From Brevibacillus choshinensis (GTDB lineage Bacteria; Bacillota; Bacilli; Brevibacillales; Brevibacillaceae), in the NCBI RefSeq assembly GCF_001420695.1, contig NZ_LJJB01000007.1:333890-397889 (forward strand): a DNA stretch of 64,000 bases, in the 5' to 3' direction. Made by a program: the position numbers and the translations under genes. How positions within the stretch are numbered: the first letter of the stretch is position 1; each line of letters opens with the position of its first letter. Below the pieces are notes generated by a model. That model did not search any database. It had not been told where the DNA came from and worked only from the letters and a program-made list of their open reading frames with translations. Below are positions 9,384 to 18,612 of this stretch, piece by piece.

Positions 9384-10216
9384 TGGAACGAGACAATGTT
9401 TGGTGGAAGACAGGCAGGGTCGTCGTGCTCGGGGGGTTCCTGGCGTTCGCGATCTTTCCGTTGTACTGGATTGTCATCACATCACTCAAAGGACAGCAGG
9501 AAATCTTTGCGCTGCCGATCCGCTATTGGCCGGAAAAGACGACATTTCTCAACTACATCGAGATTTTTCGTATTTCCCACTTTCAGGTGTATATCTGGAA
9601 CAGCTTTCTCGTATCGTTGGTTGCCTCAGCAGTGGTTGTCATGATCGCCATGCTGGGCGGATATGTGCTTGCTCGCTTTTCCTTTCGGGGCAAACGGCAG
9701 GTGATGCTCGGGTTTTTGATCACCCAGATGATCCCCATGTTTATCGGAATGGCGCCATTGTACGTGATGATGTCACGCATGCACATCCTCAACAGCCTGG
9801 CATCGCTCATGCTCGTCTACACGGTCATGCTGATTCCGTTTTGCACCATCATCATGTCAGGGTTTTTTCAGCGGATTCCTACTGCCTTGGAGGAAGCGGC
9901 AATGATGGATGGATGCTCGCGGTTCAGTGCGTTGTTTCGAGTCATCGTACCGATCATGCTCCCGGGAATAGCCGCCACCTTTATCTTTGCTTTTGTGCAA
10001 TGCTGGAATGAGCTGATCATGGCAGTCCTGTTCATCGATGAAGAGTCGGTCAAGACGATACCGGTAGCCATGAACGCCTTTATCAAGAAGTACGACATTG
10101 AGTGGGGAGCCATGTCGGCGGCCACTGTGTTATCCGTCATTCCGACGATGCTGCTGTTTGCTTTCTGCCAGAAATATTTGGTGGAGGGTCTAACGCAGGG
10201 GGCTGTGAAAGGGTAA
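9383..10216 (+). CDS. ABC transporter permease, MalG/UgpE type
   Basis: 277 residues, six predicted membrane segments, with the EAA-type loop ALEEAAMMDGCSRFSALFRV (around residues 170-190) followed by PIMLPG. The ATG overlaps the previous TGA and GGAGGTG lies just upstream, implying coupled translation. It is the partner of the preceding permease; together they form the channel for the lipoprotein receptor at 7083. The operon ends at a strong terminator. Confidence 0.92.
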   Translation: MERDNVWWKTGRVVVLGGFLAFAIFPLYWIVITSLKGQQEIFALPIRYWPEKTTFLNYIEIFRISHFQVYIWNSFLVSLVASAVVVMIAMLGGYVLARFSFRGKRQVMLGFLITQMIPMFIGMAPLYVMMSRMHILNSLASLMLVYTVMLIPFCTIIMSGFFQRIPTALEEAAMMDGCSRFSALFRVIVPIMLPGIAATFIFAFVQCWNELIMAVLFIDEESVKTIPVAMNAFIKKYDIEWGAMSAATVLSVIPTMLLFAFCQKYLVEGLTQGAVKG

Positions 10217-10223
10217 TGAAAGT

Positions 10224-10266
10224 AGAAAAGAGCACGTTCCTTTATTCAAAAGGAAGTGCTCTTTCT
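10224..10266. terminator. Bidirectional terminator
   Basis: AAAGAGCAC.TTCCTT / AAGGAAGTGCTCTTT with T runs on the + side and A runs on the other, between the ABC operon and the convergent gene at 10268. Confidence 0.9.
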
Positions 10267-10267
10267 T

Positions 10268-10711
10268 TTATCGAGCTAGCTCTATCCGCACGACTGTCTC
10301 CTTATGGGAAGGAAGCTTCTCCAGCTCGACAATGCGCCAATTTGGGGAGAGCGTCGTATGTACGGCGGCTAGTGCGTCGTCCGCCAGCCGGATCTGATCC
10401 AGCGCGGTTTCTTGTACGGCGTAATCTGTCTCGGCGGAAAGTCCGTAGCGCTTGTTCAGCAGGAATTTGACGCCGTTGATCGTTGTGAATTTGATCTGAT
10501 AGCCTTCGCGGATCGCCGTTTCCATCGTGAGTGGATCTTGCTGGGCGAGCTCGAACAGATCGCTGAAATCGAATCGACCATCCTCTACTTCTGCGAATGC
10601 CGTCCGATTGTCGGTACGCAGTTTATGAATGATCTCCTCGTCGACAAACCCATTGGCACGGGCTGCCTCTAGTAGCATCATTTCCCATTGTGAAAGCTTG
10701 ACGGTAGACAT
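10268..10711 (-). CDS. Conserved-looking small protein of unknown function
   Basis: 147 residues starting at ATG 10711, chosen because GAGGAGG lies about 8 bases upstream. I do not recognise the family. The N-terminal half looks helical (LSQWEMMLLEAARANGFVDE; then a stretch FDFSDLFELAQQDP), the middle has a small beta region (YQIKFTTINGVKFLLNKRYG), and the C-terminus is strand-like (NWRIVELEKLP). There are no Cys clusters, signal peptide or membrane segments. A cytoplasmic single-domain protein is likely. It is transcribed alone or with the upstream EamA gene. Confidence 0.65.
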   Translation of the reverse strand: MSTVKLSQWEMMLLEAARANGFVDEEIIHKLRTDNRTAFAEVEDGRFDFSDLFELAQQDPLTMETAIREGYQIKFTTINGVKFLLNKRYGLSAETDYAVQETALDQIRLADDALAAVHTTLSPNWRIVELEKLPSHKETVVRIELAR

Positions 10712-10832
10712 GGAAAGCTCCTCCTCGCCTTGAATAATCTCAGTCAGTGATTCGCCAGTCATCCAGGTACTCTCTAGTATAAAGGAGTAGGAGGGGCAAT
10801 CACAACTGTCATACCCAACTATTCCGATTTTA

Positions 10833-11726
10833 TCAATGGGATAAAGAGGGGGTTTTTGATTGGTTTTGCGATTCCTTGGATGTCGTGGTCAGAGTGACGC
10901 CCGCAATAATCAGGAGAGCACCGATGAGCTGTACAGCCGTGACAGGCTTGGCCAGCAGCAATAAGCCAAACACCATGGCAATGAAAGGTTCGAGATTGGA
11001 AAACATCGCTGCCTTTGCCGCTCCGACCTTCTGCAGCTGACTATTCCAGATCAGGGTGACGATCCCATGCATCACGACAGCGGTGACAAACAGCAACAGC
11101 CAGGACGACAGCTGATGACTGACCGTAGCCAGAGGAGCACTTATGAGTACGAACGGCAGCATCGCCCCAAAGCCGATAAGATTGGAAGCCAGAGTCGTGA
11201 CGAGCGGTGGAAGACGGTGACCGAGCAGACGAACGAGAATAATCGATACCGCAAAGGAGATCATGGTCAAAAAGATCCACAGAATACCGATGTCAAAATG
11301 AAGCTCCGCCCCGTTGTAAATGACAAACAGTACACCTGCGGTCCCGATGACTGATCCTAGAACCATGCGCGGGGTGAGGGATTCTTTGAGAAAAATGGCA
11401 GCCAGTAAAGCCGTGGTGACAGGTGTCAAAGCTAAAACGAGCGCAGAAGTGGTCGGATCAGCGGTGACCAGCCCTTTGTAAAATGACCACTGATTGATGA
11501 ACACGCCGACGATCCCAAGTGTTCCGAGTAGCAGCCAATCCGTGCGAGTGAGAGTGGGCATGCAAAGACGCCCGCGTGACCAGATGAGCAGGAAAATGGT
11601 GATGAATAACAAGCGCAAAGCGGATAACAGCAGAGGGGAGAATTCCGCAACGAGCATTTTTCCGAAAACGAAGTTACTTCCCCAAGCGGTTACACAAAAG
11701 ATGAGTAGCAAATAGGAGCGCAGCAT
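10833..11726 (-). CDS. EamA/DMT-family transporter
   Basis: 297 residues with ten hydrophobic segments in two similar halves, typical of the drug/metabolite transporter superfamily (AWGSNFVFGKML near the N-terminus; LGTLGIVGVFINQW; and in the second half LEPFIAMVFGLLLL). Start is ATG 11726 behind GGAAGGA; an upstream in-frame start at 11762 lacks a ribosome site. Such proteins usually export amino acids, nucleosides or related metabolites. The gene lies 49 bases downstream of the symporter gene, in the same direction, so it may belong to the two-component operon; I see no terminator in the gap. Confidence 0.88.
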   Translation of the reverse strand: MLRSYLLLIFCVTAWGSNFVFGKMLVAEFSPLLLSALRLLFITIFLLIWSRGRLCMPTLTRTDWLLLGTLGIVGVFINQWSFYKGLVTADPTTSALVLALTPVTTALLAAIFLKESLTPRMVLGSVIGTAGVLFVIYNGAELHFDIGILWIFLTMISFAVSIILVRLLGHRLPPLVTTLASNLIGFGAMLPFVLISAPLATVSHQLSSWLLLFVTAVVMHGIVTLIWNSQLQKVGAAKAAMFSNLEPFIAMVFGLLLLAKPVTAVQLIGALLIIAGVTLTTTSKESQNQSKTPSLSH

Positions 11727-11774
11727 GTGACATTCGTTCCTTCCAAAATCAGTCAGGAGCATTGGCGCGTGCTG

Positions 11775-13100
11775 CTAGGTACGGGTTTTCGTTCGCATAT
11801 AATGCTTCCGTACACTGGCGATGCACAAGTAGACGAGCAGGACGAGGGCCGTGCTGGAAGAGGCGATCCAGATCGCTTTCATGTTGTCCACAAATGCCCT
11901 GCTGACGTACCCGCTCGCGAGCCCGGCTATTACACTGATAATAATAAAGTTGCTTGCTTTGCCTTTGGTCAGGACGATCACGATCACAGGCAAGAACAAG
12001 GAGGCGTAAATAATGCCAAAGAAAAAGAGCAAGTCGAGCAGAGTCGGCGTGAAATACATGGTAAGGCAAAAGGAAACAGCACCAATCGCAATCGCGAGGG
12101 TGTAGCCCAGACGTATTTTTTGTCGCTCACTCGCATGCGGACGAAACAGCTGATAGACATTGTTGACCATAAGGCTGATCATCGAGTGCAGACCTGCGCC
12201 AAACGCGGAGGTAATGGCCCCAAAGGAGCAGAGGACAAAGAGCACGAGCAAAAACGGCGTATCGATTTTTCTGACGAGCTCAAACAACAGCGAAAAGATA
12301 TCATGAAACCCACCAGAGAAAAGGACGATGAAAATTAACGAGGAGAAAGCCAGCGGAATTGTGGCAAAGATCAGACCCGACAGGACGAAGGTAGATACCA
12401 CTTTCTTATCCTCCATCATGTAGAGTCTCTGCCACGTGGCCTGATCAACAAACACTTGTCCAAAGCCGATCAGCACGCCTGTGACGATAAAGAGCAAGCC
12501 CTCGTGGTTGTTCAGCACCAGCAAATAGGGATGATACAGGCGCAGGCCGTTGAAGACGTGCTCGACACCTTTTCCGACAAAGAAGTAGACCGGGATCAGG
12601 ATGGCGGTCGCAAACGTAATGATGATCTGCACATTTGCAAAGCGGTGAATGGACCGAATACCGCCAATGCCTGCAAACAGCACACAGAACACGAAAAAAC
12701 AAAGCAGGCCCAACGGGATGGGCAAGCCGAACAAGATATTCAGCAGCACACCTCCCGCCATACCCTGAACAAACATGCCCTCGATACTGGTCATGAGCAG
12801 GATGGCGATCATCAACCAATAACCAAAGGGATGCAGCTTGTTTTGCATATAGTCCCCGATGGTCATGCCTCCAGAAAAATCACTCCGAACTTTACGACCG
12901 AGCCAGCCAAAGGCGATCAGAGCAAATGCCCCCATCATTGCAAAGCCAATCCCGCCGAAAATACCGTACTTGACCAATGCTTCTGGGGAGCCAAAGATGG
13001 TATTCCCCGTGACCCACCGGGCGAGGATGGAAACGACTCCTAGCCCGATGCCGATCTTGAAAGCTCCCAGGACGTATTCACGAAACGATTGATAGGTCAA
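11775..13100 (-). CDS. Sodium:solute symporter (SSS/SLC5 family)
   Basis: 441 residues and about 12 membrane segments. Recognisable SSS features are the DYMQNKLHPFGYW region, the VDQATWQRLYMMEDKK segment (the DQ-x-x-x-QR motif of SSS proteins) and the FGAGLHSMISLMVNNVYQLF stretch. It starts at TTG 13100 and overlaps the stop of the response regulator gene by 4 bases (TTGA), so it is translated together with the two-component genes. Because the partner kinase has almost no sensing domain, this carrier may be the signal receptor as well as a transporter. The substrate is not evident. Confidence 0.88.
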   Translation of the reverse strand: MTYQSFREYVLGAFKIGIGLGVVSILARWVTGNTIFGSPEALVKYGIFGGIGFAMMGAFALIAFGWLGRKVRSDFSGGMTIGDYMQNKLHPFGYWLMIAILLMTSIEGMFVQGMAGGVLLNILFGLPIPLGLLCFFVFCVLFAGIGGIRSIHRFANVQIIITFATAILIPVYFFVGKGVEHVFNGLRLYHPYLLVLNNHEGLLFIVTGVLIGFGQVFVDQATWQRLYMMEDKKVVSTFVLSGLIFATIPLAFSSLIFIVLFSGGFHDIFSLLFELVRKIDTPFLLVLFVLCSFGAITSAFGAGLHSMISLMVNNVYQLFRPHASERQKIRLGYTLAIAIGAVSFCLTMYFTPTLLDLLFFFGIIYASLFLPVIVIVLTKGKASNFIIISVIAGLASGYVSRAFVDNMKAIWIASSSTALVLLVYLCIASVRKHYMRTKTRT

Positions 13101-13801
13101 GATACATTCCCCTTGTCCCGGTACTCTTTTGGTGTTTTCCCGACCACTTTTCGAAAGATCGTGCTGAAATAATGCTGGCTGTTAAAGCCTGTTCGCTCAG
13201 CAACAGTCGATATGCTCCAGTCAGGATGTCCGAGCAGAAACTTCTTGGACATCTGAATCCGGTACTGCATCAAATATTCGGAAAAGGAGACGCCGACCTC
13301 CTCGTGAAAGCGCCGACTGAGATAAGTCGGATTGATATGCACTTCAGAGGCAAGATCCGCCAGATTCAACTTCTCCGCGAATTTCTGATGAATGATGTTC
13401 ATTGCGTCCGTAATGACTCGGGTGTACGCAGAGAGGGCAGGGCTTTTCTGGTATTTTTGCAAAAGCTCGACCAACTCGCTTTCGATCAGGGGCTTGGTCA
13501 AATAATCCTCCACCCCGAGCCGGATGGATTGTTTGGCATAATGAAAATCCTGATAGGCGGTGACGATGATCAACTCGATGTCACGGTGTTGGGCACGCAG
13601 CTCTTCGCCTAGTGCGAGGCCCGATTTTCCAGGGAGATTGATATCCAGAAAGGCGAGATGGAGAGGCACTTTCTGGCTGATTGCCATGGCCTGGCTGCCA
13701 TCCGCTGCCTTGTAGAGATTCCATAAGGGGAACATGGGCTGTATCAAATATTCAAGCTGATCCAGCTCCAGAGGTTCGTCATCCACTAACAGCACGTTCA
13801 T
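13097..13801 (-). CDS. Response regulator, AraC-type DNA-binding output (YesN-like)
   Basis: 234 residues. Receiver domain at 1-118: acidic pocket VDDEP, phospho-acceptor in LAFLDINLPGKSG (Asp ~53), Thr in IIVTAYQDFHYAK and Lys in YLTKPL. The AraC-type double helix-turn-helix occupies the last ~100 residues (LADLASEVHINPTYLSRRF; then STVAERTGFNSQHYFSTIF). It overlaps both the kinase gene and the symporter gene by 4 bases. AraC-family proteins bind direct repeats about 21 bp apart next to -35, which is exactly the layout of the seven operators in this window. I therefore infer it activates the importer and amidohydrolase genes. Confidence 0.93.
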   Translation of the reverse strand: MNVLLVDDEPLELDQLEYLIQPMFPLWNLYKAADGSQAMAISQKVPLHLAFLDINLPGKSGLALGEELRAQHRDIELIIVTAYQDFHYAKQSIRLGVEDYLTKPLIESELVELLQKYQKSPALSAYTRVITDAMNIIHQKFAEKLNLADLASEVHINPTYLSRRFHEEVGVSFSEYLMQYRIQMSKKFLLGHPDWSISTVAERTGFNSQHYFSTIFRKVVGKTPKEYRDKGNVS

Positions 13802-14598
13802 CCTCTCACCTCACTTTCATAGGGGTCACACATCACATAGGGCCATTCCACCAGCACCTGAGTCCCTCCGTTTTCTTGTGGGGTCAAAGAAAGCTGGGCA
13901 TGATCACCAAAACATAAGTGGAGCCGGCGGCGGATGTTGTCCAGTCCGTGGCCACTTTTTTCTGGTGGGGGATCAGTAACTAATGGGAGTTCATGGAGAA
14001 GCTCATCCATGTTAGAAGAGCCGTTGTCGATAACTTCTAGCCGGACCTTGTCATCGTCCGAGCTTAATCGGATTTGCAGCACAGCTTCCCCCATTTTGCG
14101 TTCCAGTCCGTGTTTGAAGGCATTTTCGACCAAGGTCTGCAAGACAAAGGGAGGAATGCATGCCATCAGCAAATCGTCCGGGCAGTCGGTATGAATGGAG
14201 AGACGACTCCCGAAGCGCAGCTTCTGGATCTCGAGGTATTGCTCGGTATAATCGATTTCTCTTCGCAGCGAGATGAGCGGCTCTGTCGATTTGTACTTGA
14301 ATTTGAGAAACTGGGACAGGACTTCCAGTGCCCGTACCAGCTCGCGGGTCCGGTTGAGCCGAGCCAGACTGAGGATGACATTCAATGTATTGAACAGAAA
14401 GTGGGGCTGGATTTGTTGGTTTAGCTGATTGTACAGCGCTTGTTGCAATTCTTTTTCCAGCTCGATCTTTACGTTTCGGTTTTCTAGGAGGTCGATTCGC
14501 TTTTCAAAAATAAACAAGAACAATAAAGCAATAGCTCCTATGATAGGAGCCAAAATGAAGAACAGAATGAGCAACGTAAACCCTTCAAAACTTATCAT
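13798..14598 (-). CDS. Sensor histidine kinase, LytS/YesM type, minimal sensor region
   Basis: 266 residues: one or two hydrophobic stretches at 5-32, a short coiled linker, the His_kinase box QIQPHFLFNTLNVI (phospho-acceptor His near residue 68) and an HATPase_c domain (LVENAFKHGLERK as N box, SGHGLDNIRRRL as G box). There is no room for an extracellular or cytoplasmic ligand-binding domain, which is unusual for the YesM family (normally near 600 residues). It forms a three-gene overlapping operon with the AraC-type regulator and the SSS symporter, so sensing may be done by the symporter. No tandem 21-bp box is visible upstream of it. Confidence 0.92.
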   Translation of the reverse strand: MISFEGFTLLILFFILAPIIGAIALLFLFIFEKRIDLLENRNVKIELEKELQQALYNQLNQQIQPHFLFNTLNVILSLARLNRTRELVRALEVLSQFLKFKYKSTEPLISLRREIDYTEQYLEIQKLRFGSRLSIHTDCPDDLLMACIPPFVLQTLVENAFKHGLERKMGEAVLQIRLSSDDDKVRLEVIDNGSSNMDELLHELPLVTDPPPEKSGHGLDNIRRRLHLCFGDHAQLSLTPQENGGTQVLVEWPYVMCDPYESEVRG

Positions 14599-14696
14599 GA
14601 GATCCCTTCTGTACGATGTTTTCTCATTATTTACTACTACTCATCTTAGCATGAGGAAGCTGTTGCTTTTCAATTTTATCAAATTTTAATGTTTAC

Positions 14697-15686
14697 TTAC
14701 TGAACGAGATGACACGCAACCTGATGGGTCTGATGCAGGCTCGTCAAAGCAGGTACTTCTGTTTTGCAACGATCCACAGCGTACGGGCAGCGCGTATGGA
14801 AGCGGCATCCTTGCGGTGGATTAATCGGTGAAGGAACATCACCACGCAAGATGATACGTTCCTGTTTTTTGGTCACATCCGGGACAGGAATGGCGGAGAG
14901 CAACGCCTGCGTGTACGGATGCTGCGGGCTGTCAAACAATGATTTCTTGTCAGCGATTTCTACGACTTTACCCAAGTACATGACCATGACTCGATCCGAA
15001 ATGTGGCGGACTACACCGAGATCATGGGAGATGAACAAGTAGGTCAGCTTGAATTGACGCTGCAGGCTCTTGAGCAAGTTGAGCACTTGCGCCTGGATGG
15101 ATACGTCCAGAGCGGATACGGCTTCGTCACAAATGATCAGCTTGGGCTGCATAGCGAGAGCGCGGGCGATCCCGATCCGCTGGCGCTGACCACCACTGAA
15201 CTCATGAGGGAAGCGATCGATCTGATCAGGTCTAAGACCAACGTAGCTGAGCAGCTCAATAATGCGCTCACGTCGTTTGCCCGCAGGGACGATGTTTTGG
15301 ATCGCCAGTGCCTCACCGAGAATCTGGGATACAGACTGTCGTGGATTGAGGGAAGCGAAAGGATCCTGAAAGATGACCTGCAGATCTTTACGCATATCGC
15401 GCATTTGCGACTTGGACATGGCGAGCAGATCTTTGCCTTCGAACAAGACAGATCCGCTTGTCGGTTCGTCGAGGCGCAGAATGGCACGTCCGGTCGTGGA
15501 TTTGCCACAGCCGGATTCTCCCACGATACTAAGCGTCTCCCCTTCGAAAATGGTAAAGCTGATATCATCTACCGCTTTTACTTGGTTGACCGTACGACCG
15601 AAAATGCCGCCTTTGATGGGAAAGTGTTGCTTGAGATTGGTTACTTGGAGCAACGGTTTTTTCTCGTGTTGAACCAGTCCTGTCAT
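14697..15686 (-). CDS. Dpp/Opp-type ABC transporter ATP-binding protein (DppF/OppF)
   Basis: 329 residues from ATG 15686, just 5 bases after the previous stop with a G-rich ribosome site; longer in-frame readings overlap the upstream ATPase and are not credible. Walker A is [11 protein letters not shown], the signature is FSGGQRQRIGIARAL and Walker B is LIICDEAVSALD. The C-terminal oligopeptide-type extension has the Cys cluster CRFHTRCPYAVDRC that binds an iron-sulfur cluster in related proteins. It is the last gene of a four-gene operon without its own binding protein. Confidence 0.92.
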   Translation of the reverse strand: MTGLVQHEKKPLLQVTNLKQHFPIKGGIFGRTVNQVKAVDDISFTIFEGETLSIVGESGCGKSTTGRAILRLDEPTSGSVLFEGKDLLAMSKSQMRDMRKDLQVIFQDPFASLNPRQSVSQILGEALAIQNIVPAGKRRERIIELLSYVGLRPDQIDRFPHEFSGGQRQRIGIARALAMQPKLIICDEAVSALDVSIQAQVLNLLKSLQRQFKLTYLFISHDLGVVRHISDRVMVMYLGKVVEIADKKSLFDSPQHPYTQALLSAIPVPDVTKKQERIILRGDVPSPINPPQGCRFHTRCPYAVDRCKTEVPALTSLHQTHQVACHLVQ

Positions 15687-15690
15687 GTGT

Positions 15691-16713
15691 TTATACCCCC
15701 GTTTCCATAGCAGTCTTCGTTTGTCCGTCCCACTCCGGGGTGTATATCCAGCAGCGCACTTGGCTGCCATCTGCTTGCTCCAGAAGCTCAGGCAAGCGGG
15801 TCTCGCACAGCGCTGTCGCATGTGGACAGCGAGGGGCAAACCGACAACCGACAGGCATGTTGTAAGGGCTAGGAACGTTCCCTTTGATCGCCTGCAATTC
15901 TTCCACGTCTTCATCTAGACGGGGGAGGGAGTTCATTAGTCCGATCGTATACGGGTGACGAGGGTTTTCGAACAAGTTTTTCGCAGTCGTATACTCGACG
16001 ACTTTCCCTGCGTACATGACGGCCACGCGATCGCAGGTTTCCGCTACGACACCCAAATCGTGAGTGATCATGATAATGCTCATGCCCAGCTCCACCTGCA
16101 GATTTTTCATCAGCTCCAGAATTTGAGCCTGGATCGTTACGTCCAGAGCAGTAGTCGGCTCGTCTGCGATGAGAATTTCAGGGCGACAAGCCAAGGCCAT
16201 AGCGATCATGACCCGCTGACGCATCCCGCCGGACAGTTCATGTGGCTCTTGCGTTGCCCGTTTTTCAGGAGAAGGAATACCGACCAGCTTGAGCATTTCG
16301 ACGGCCTTATCCCACGCTTCTTTGCGGCCCATGTTTTGGTGCAGACGCAGCACTTCCGCGATTTGCTCTCCTACGGTGTACACCGGATTGAGTGAAGTCA
16401 TTGGCTCCTGGAAAATCATTGAGATCTCGTTGCCACGTATGGCGCGCATCTCAGACTCGGATCTTTTCAGCAAGTCCTGACCTTTAAAGAGAATCTCTCC
16501 TCCTACAATTTTTCCCGGAGGACTGGCAATCAATCGCAGAATCGAGAGGGAAGTAATACTTTTTCCACAACCTGATTCCCCTACCAGACCTAGCGTCTCT
16601 CCTTTATTCAGGGAGAAATCAACGCCGTCCACGGCCTTGCTGACACCATCGTCTGTGAAAAAGTGCGTTTGCAGATTGCGAACGTCCAGGATTTTATCTT
16701 GTTGTCCCGGCAT
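15691..16713 (-). CDS. Dpp/Opp-type ABC transporter ATP-binding protein (DppD/OppD)
   Basis: 340 residues. Walker [12 protein letters not shown], signature [15 protein letters not shown], Walker [14 protein letters not shown]-loop [11 protein letters not shown]. The C-terminal extension has [14 protein letters not shown] like its partner. It pairs with the ATPase encoded immediately downstream to power import through the DppB/DppC-type channel encoded upstream. Start ATG 16713 has GGAGGGATCACC just before it. Confidence 0.93.
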   Translation of the reverse strand: MPGQQDKILDVRNLQTHFFTDDGVSKAVDGVDFSLNKGETLGLVGESGCGKSITSLSILRLIASPPGKIVGGEILFKGQDLLKRSESEMRAIRGNEISMIFQEPMTSLNPVYTVGEQIAEVLRLHQNMGRKEAWDKAVEMLKLVGIPSPEKRATQEPHELSGGMRQRVMIAMALACRPEILIADEPTTALDVTIQAQILELMKNLQVELGMSIIMITHDLGVVAETCDRVAVMYAGKVVEYTTAKNLFENPRHPYTIGLMNSLPRLDEDVEELQAIKGNVPSPYNMPVGCRFAPRCPHATALCETRLPELLEQADGSQVRCWIYTPEWDGQTKTAMETGV

Positions 16714-16725
16714 GGTGATCCCTCC

Positions 16726-17646
16726 TTAGTTCAAGTCAATTCGTTTATTGAAATAGCGATACAACAAATCGACGAGCAAGTTTACGAAAACGAAAATAAT
16801 AGAGGCGATGAGTACTCCGCCTTGGACAACAGGCAAGTCACGCATGCGGATGGCATCGACAATCAGACGACCCAGACCATTGATGGCAAAGACGGATTCA
16901 ACGAGGACGGTACCGCCCAGCAGGTAACCGAATTGTAGACCAACGACAGTGATGATCGGGATCAGCGCGTTTTTCAGTGCGTGCTTGTAGATGATTACTT
17001 GTTCACGCAGCCCTTTTGCCTTGGCAGTGCGGATGTAGTCCTGACGTACGACATCGAGCATGCTGGAGCGAGTCATCCGTGCGACAATCGCAGCGCCACC
17101 CGTACCCAGTGTGATGGCTGGCAAAATGACGTGCTTCCACGTACCCCAACCAGCTACAGGCAAGAGATGAAGCTTGACAGAGAAGTAGTAGATCAGGCTC
17201 AGACCTAACCAGAAGCTGGGCAAGGATACCCCGAGCAAAGCGACGATCATGATAGTAATGTCAGCGGCAGAGTACTGCTTGGTAGCGGAAATGATACCAG
17301 CGATCATGCCGAGTACGATCGTGACAAAAATACTGGCGAGGGCAAGCTCGATGGTAGCAGGCAGACGAGCCATAATCTCATCGAACACGGGCAGATTCGA
17401 GCGCATGGACGTGCCCAGATCACCCGTAGCAACATCCGTTACATAATGGAAATACTGGACCATGACAGGTTGATCCAAGCCGAGCTGTGTACGAATATTG
17501 GCGATGGTTTCTGCTGAAGCACCTTCACCAGCGAGCAGAACAGCAGGGTCACCCGGAACCATTTGCATAATGAGAAATACGACCAAAATGACACCGAGCA
17601 GGACGGGAATCATCTGCAGCAAGCGACGAATTAGGTAGACTAACAT
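16726..17646 (-). CDS. Dpp/Opp-type ABC transporter permease (DppB)
   Basis: 306 residues, six membrane segments, beginning [19 protein letters not shown], the usual start of DppB-type permeases. The ATPase-contact loop is [20 protein letters not shown]. It is 13 bases downstream of the DppC-type gene. In standard dpp operons DppB precedes DppC; here the order is C-B-D-F, an unusual arrangement. Confidence 0.93.
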   Translation of the reverse strand: MLVYLIRRLLQMIPVLLGVILVVFLIMQMVPGDPAVLLAGEGASAETIANIRTQLGLDQPVMVQYFHYVTDVATGDLGTSMRSNLPVFDEIMARLPATIELALASIFVTIVLGMIAGIISATKQYSAADITIMIVALLGVSLPSFWLGLSLIYYFSVKLHLLPVAGWGTWKHVILPAITLGTGGAAIVARMTRSSMLDVVRQDYIRTAKAKGLREQVIIYKHALKNALIPIITVVGLQFGYLLGGTVLVESVFAINGLGRLIVDAIRMRDLPVVQGGVLIASIIFVFVNLLVDLLYRYFNKRIDLN

Positions 17647-17659
17647 TGAGCATTCCCTC

Positions 17660-18562
17660 CTATTGTTTCATCCGTGGGTCGAGAGCGTCCCGCAGGCCGT
17701 CTCCGAAGATGTTGAAGCCGAGAACGAGCGTCGAAATGGCGAGTCCAGGGAACATGGCGAGGTACGGAGCCGTGAACAAAAAGTCCCGTCCATTACTCAG
17801 CATTGCGCCCCATTCCGGCAAAGGAGGCTGAGCGCCCAAGCCGAGGAAGGATAGACCGGCTGCTGATAGGATCGCTGTCGCCAAGCGCATAGTAGCCTGC
17901 ACGATGATCGGTGACAGAATGTTTGGAAAAATATGTTTAAAGATGATGGTAAAATCGCTGGCTCCGAGCGAACGGATCGCATCAATGTACTCCAATTTTT
18001 TCACAGTCAAGGTCGAACCACGAACGATCCGAGCGAACACGGGGATCGAAAACACACCGACGGCGATCATAACGTTGAACAGGCTCGGACCGAGTGCGCT
18101 CACAATGGCAAGCGAAAGCAGGATACCGGGGAACGCCAGTAGAACATCAATGACACGGGAGATTACGGTATCTACCCATTTGCCGTAATAGCCGGACAAC
18201 AAACCAAGAATGATTCCAAAAAACGCTCCGATAAAGACGGCAACAAAACCGACGGACATGGACAAGCGTGTCCCGTACAACAAGCGACTCATCACATCGC
18301 GGCCTTTGTCATCAGTTCCCATCCAGTGCTCGGCTGAGGGTGGCTTGAGCTTGCCCACCAGATCAATTTCGTACGGATCGTGTGTGGCGATCAGTGGTGC
18401 CAGTAAGGCGATCGCGATGTAGAACACGACGATGAAGCCGCCGACCATGGCAAGTTTATTTTTGCGTAGCTTGCGGTAAAAAGTTCGCCACCTGCCTGGG
18501 CGTGCAGCCGCAGTTTTGGGTGGAATAGCTTGATTGGTTGGTGTAGCATACTCAACCTTCAT
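17660..18562 (-). CDS. Dpp/Opp-type ABC transporter permease (DppC)
   Basis: 300 residues with a cytoplasmic N-terminal tail, then six membrane segments. DppC hallmarks are LLAPLIATHDPYEIDL, HWMGTDDKGRDVMSRLLYGT and the contact loop YIDAIRSLGASDFTIIFKHI. First gene of the four-gene operon, preceded by AAAGGAGG. It faces the first deaminase-like amidohydrolase across a short divergent region that holds the tandem 21-bp operator. A weak promoter (TTGCCT, 18 bases, TGATAA on the minus strand between about 18585 and 18620) could serve it. Confidence 0.93.
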   Translation of the reverse strand: MKVEYATPTNQAIPPKTAAARPGRWRTFYRKLRKNKLAMVGGFIVVFYIAIALLAPLIATHDPYEIDLVGKLKPPSAEHWMGTDDKGRDVMSRLLYGTRLSMSVGFVAVFIGAFFGIILGLLSGYYGKWVDTVISRVIDVLLAFPGILLSLAIVSALGPSLFNVMIAVGVFSIPVFARIVRGSTLTVKKLEYIDAIRSLGASDFTIIFKHIFPNILSPIIVQATMRLATAILSAAGLSFLGLGAQPPLPEWGAMLSNGRDFLFTAPYLAMFPGLAISTLVLGFNIFGDGLRDALDPRMKQ

Positions 18563-18612
18563 GATGCAACCCTCCTTTTGCTTAGTCCAAAGTTATCAGA
18601 AAAATGTATGAA

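Noticed and set aside
14697-15914. Longer OppF reading starting at 15914
   Set aside because: The extra 76 residues overlap the upstream ATPase gene and look unlike any ATPase N-terminus; ATG 15686 follows the previous stop directly.
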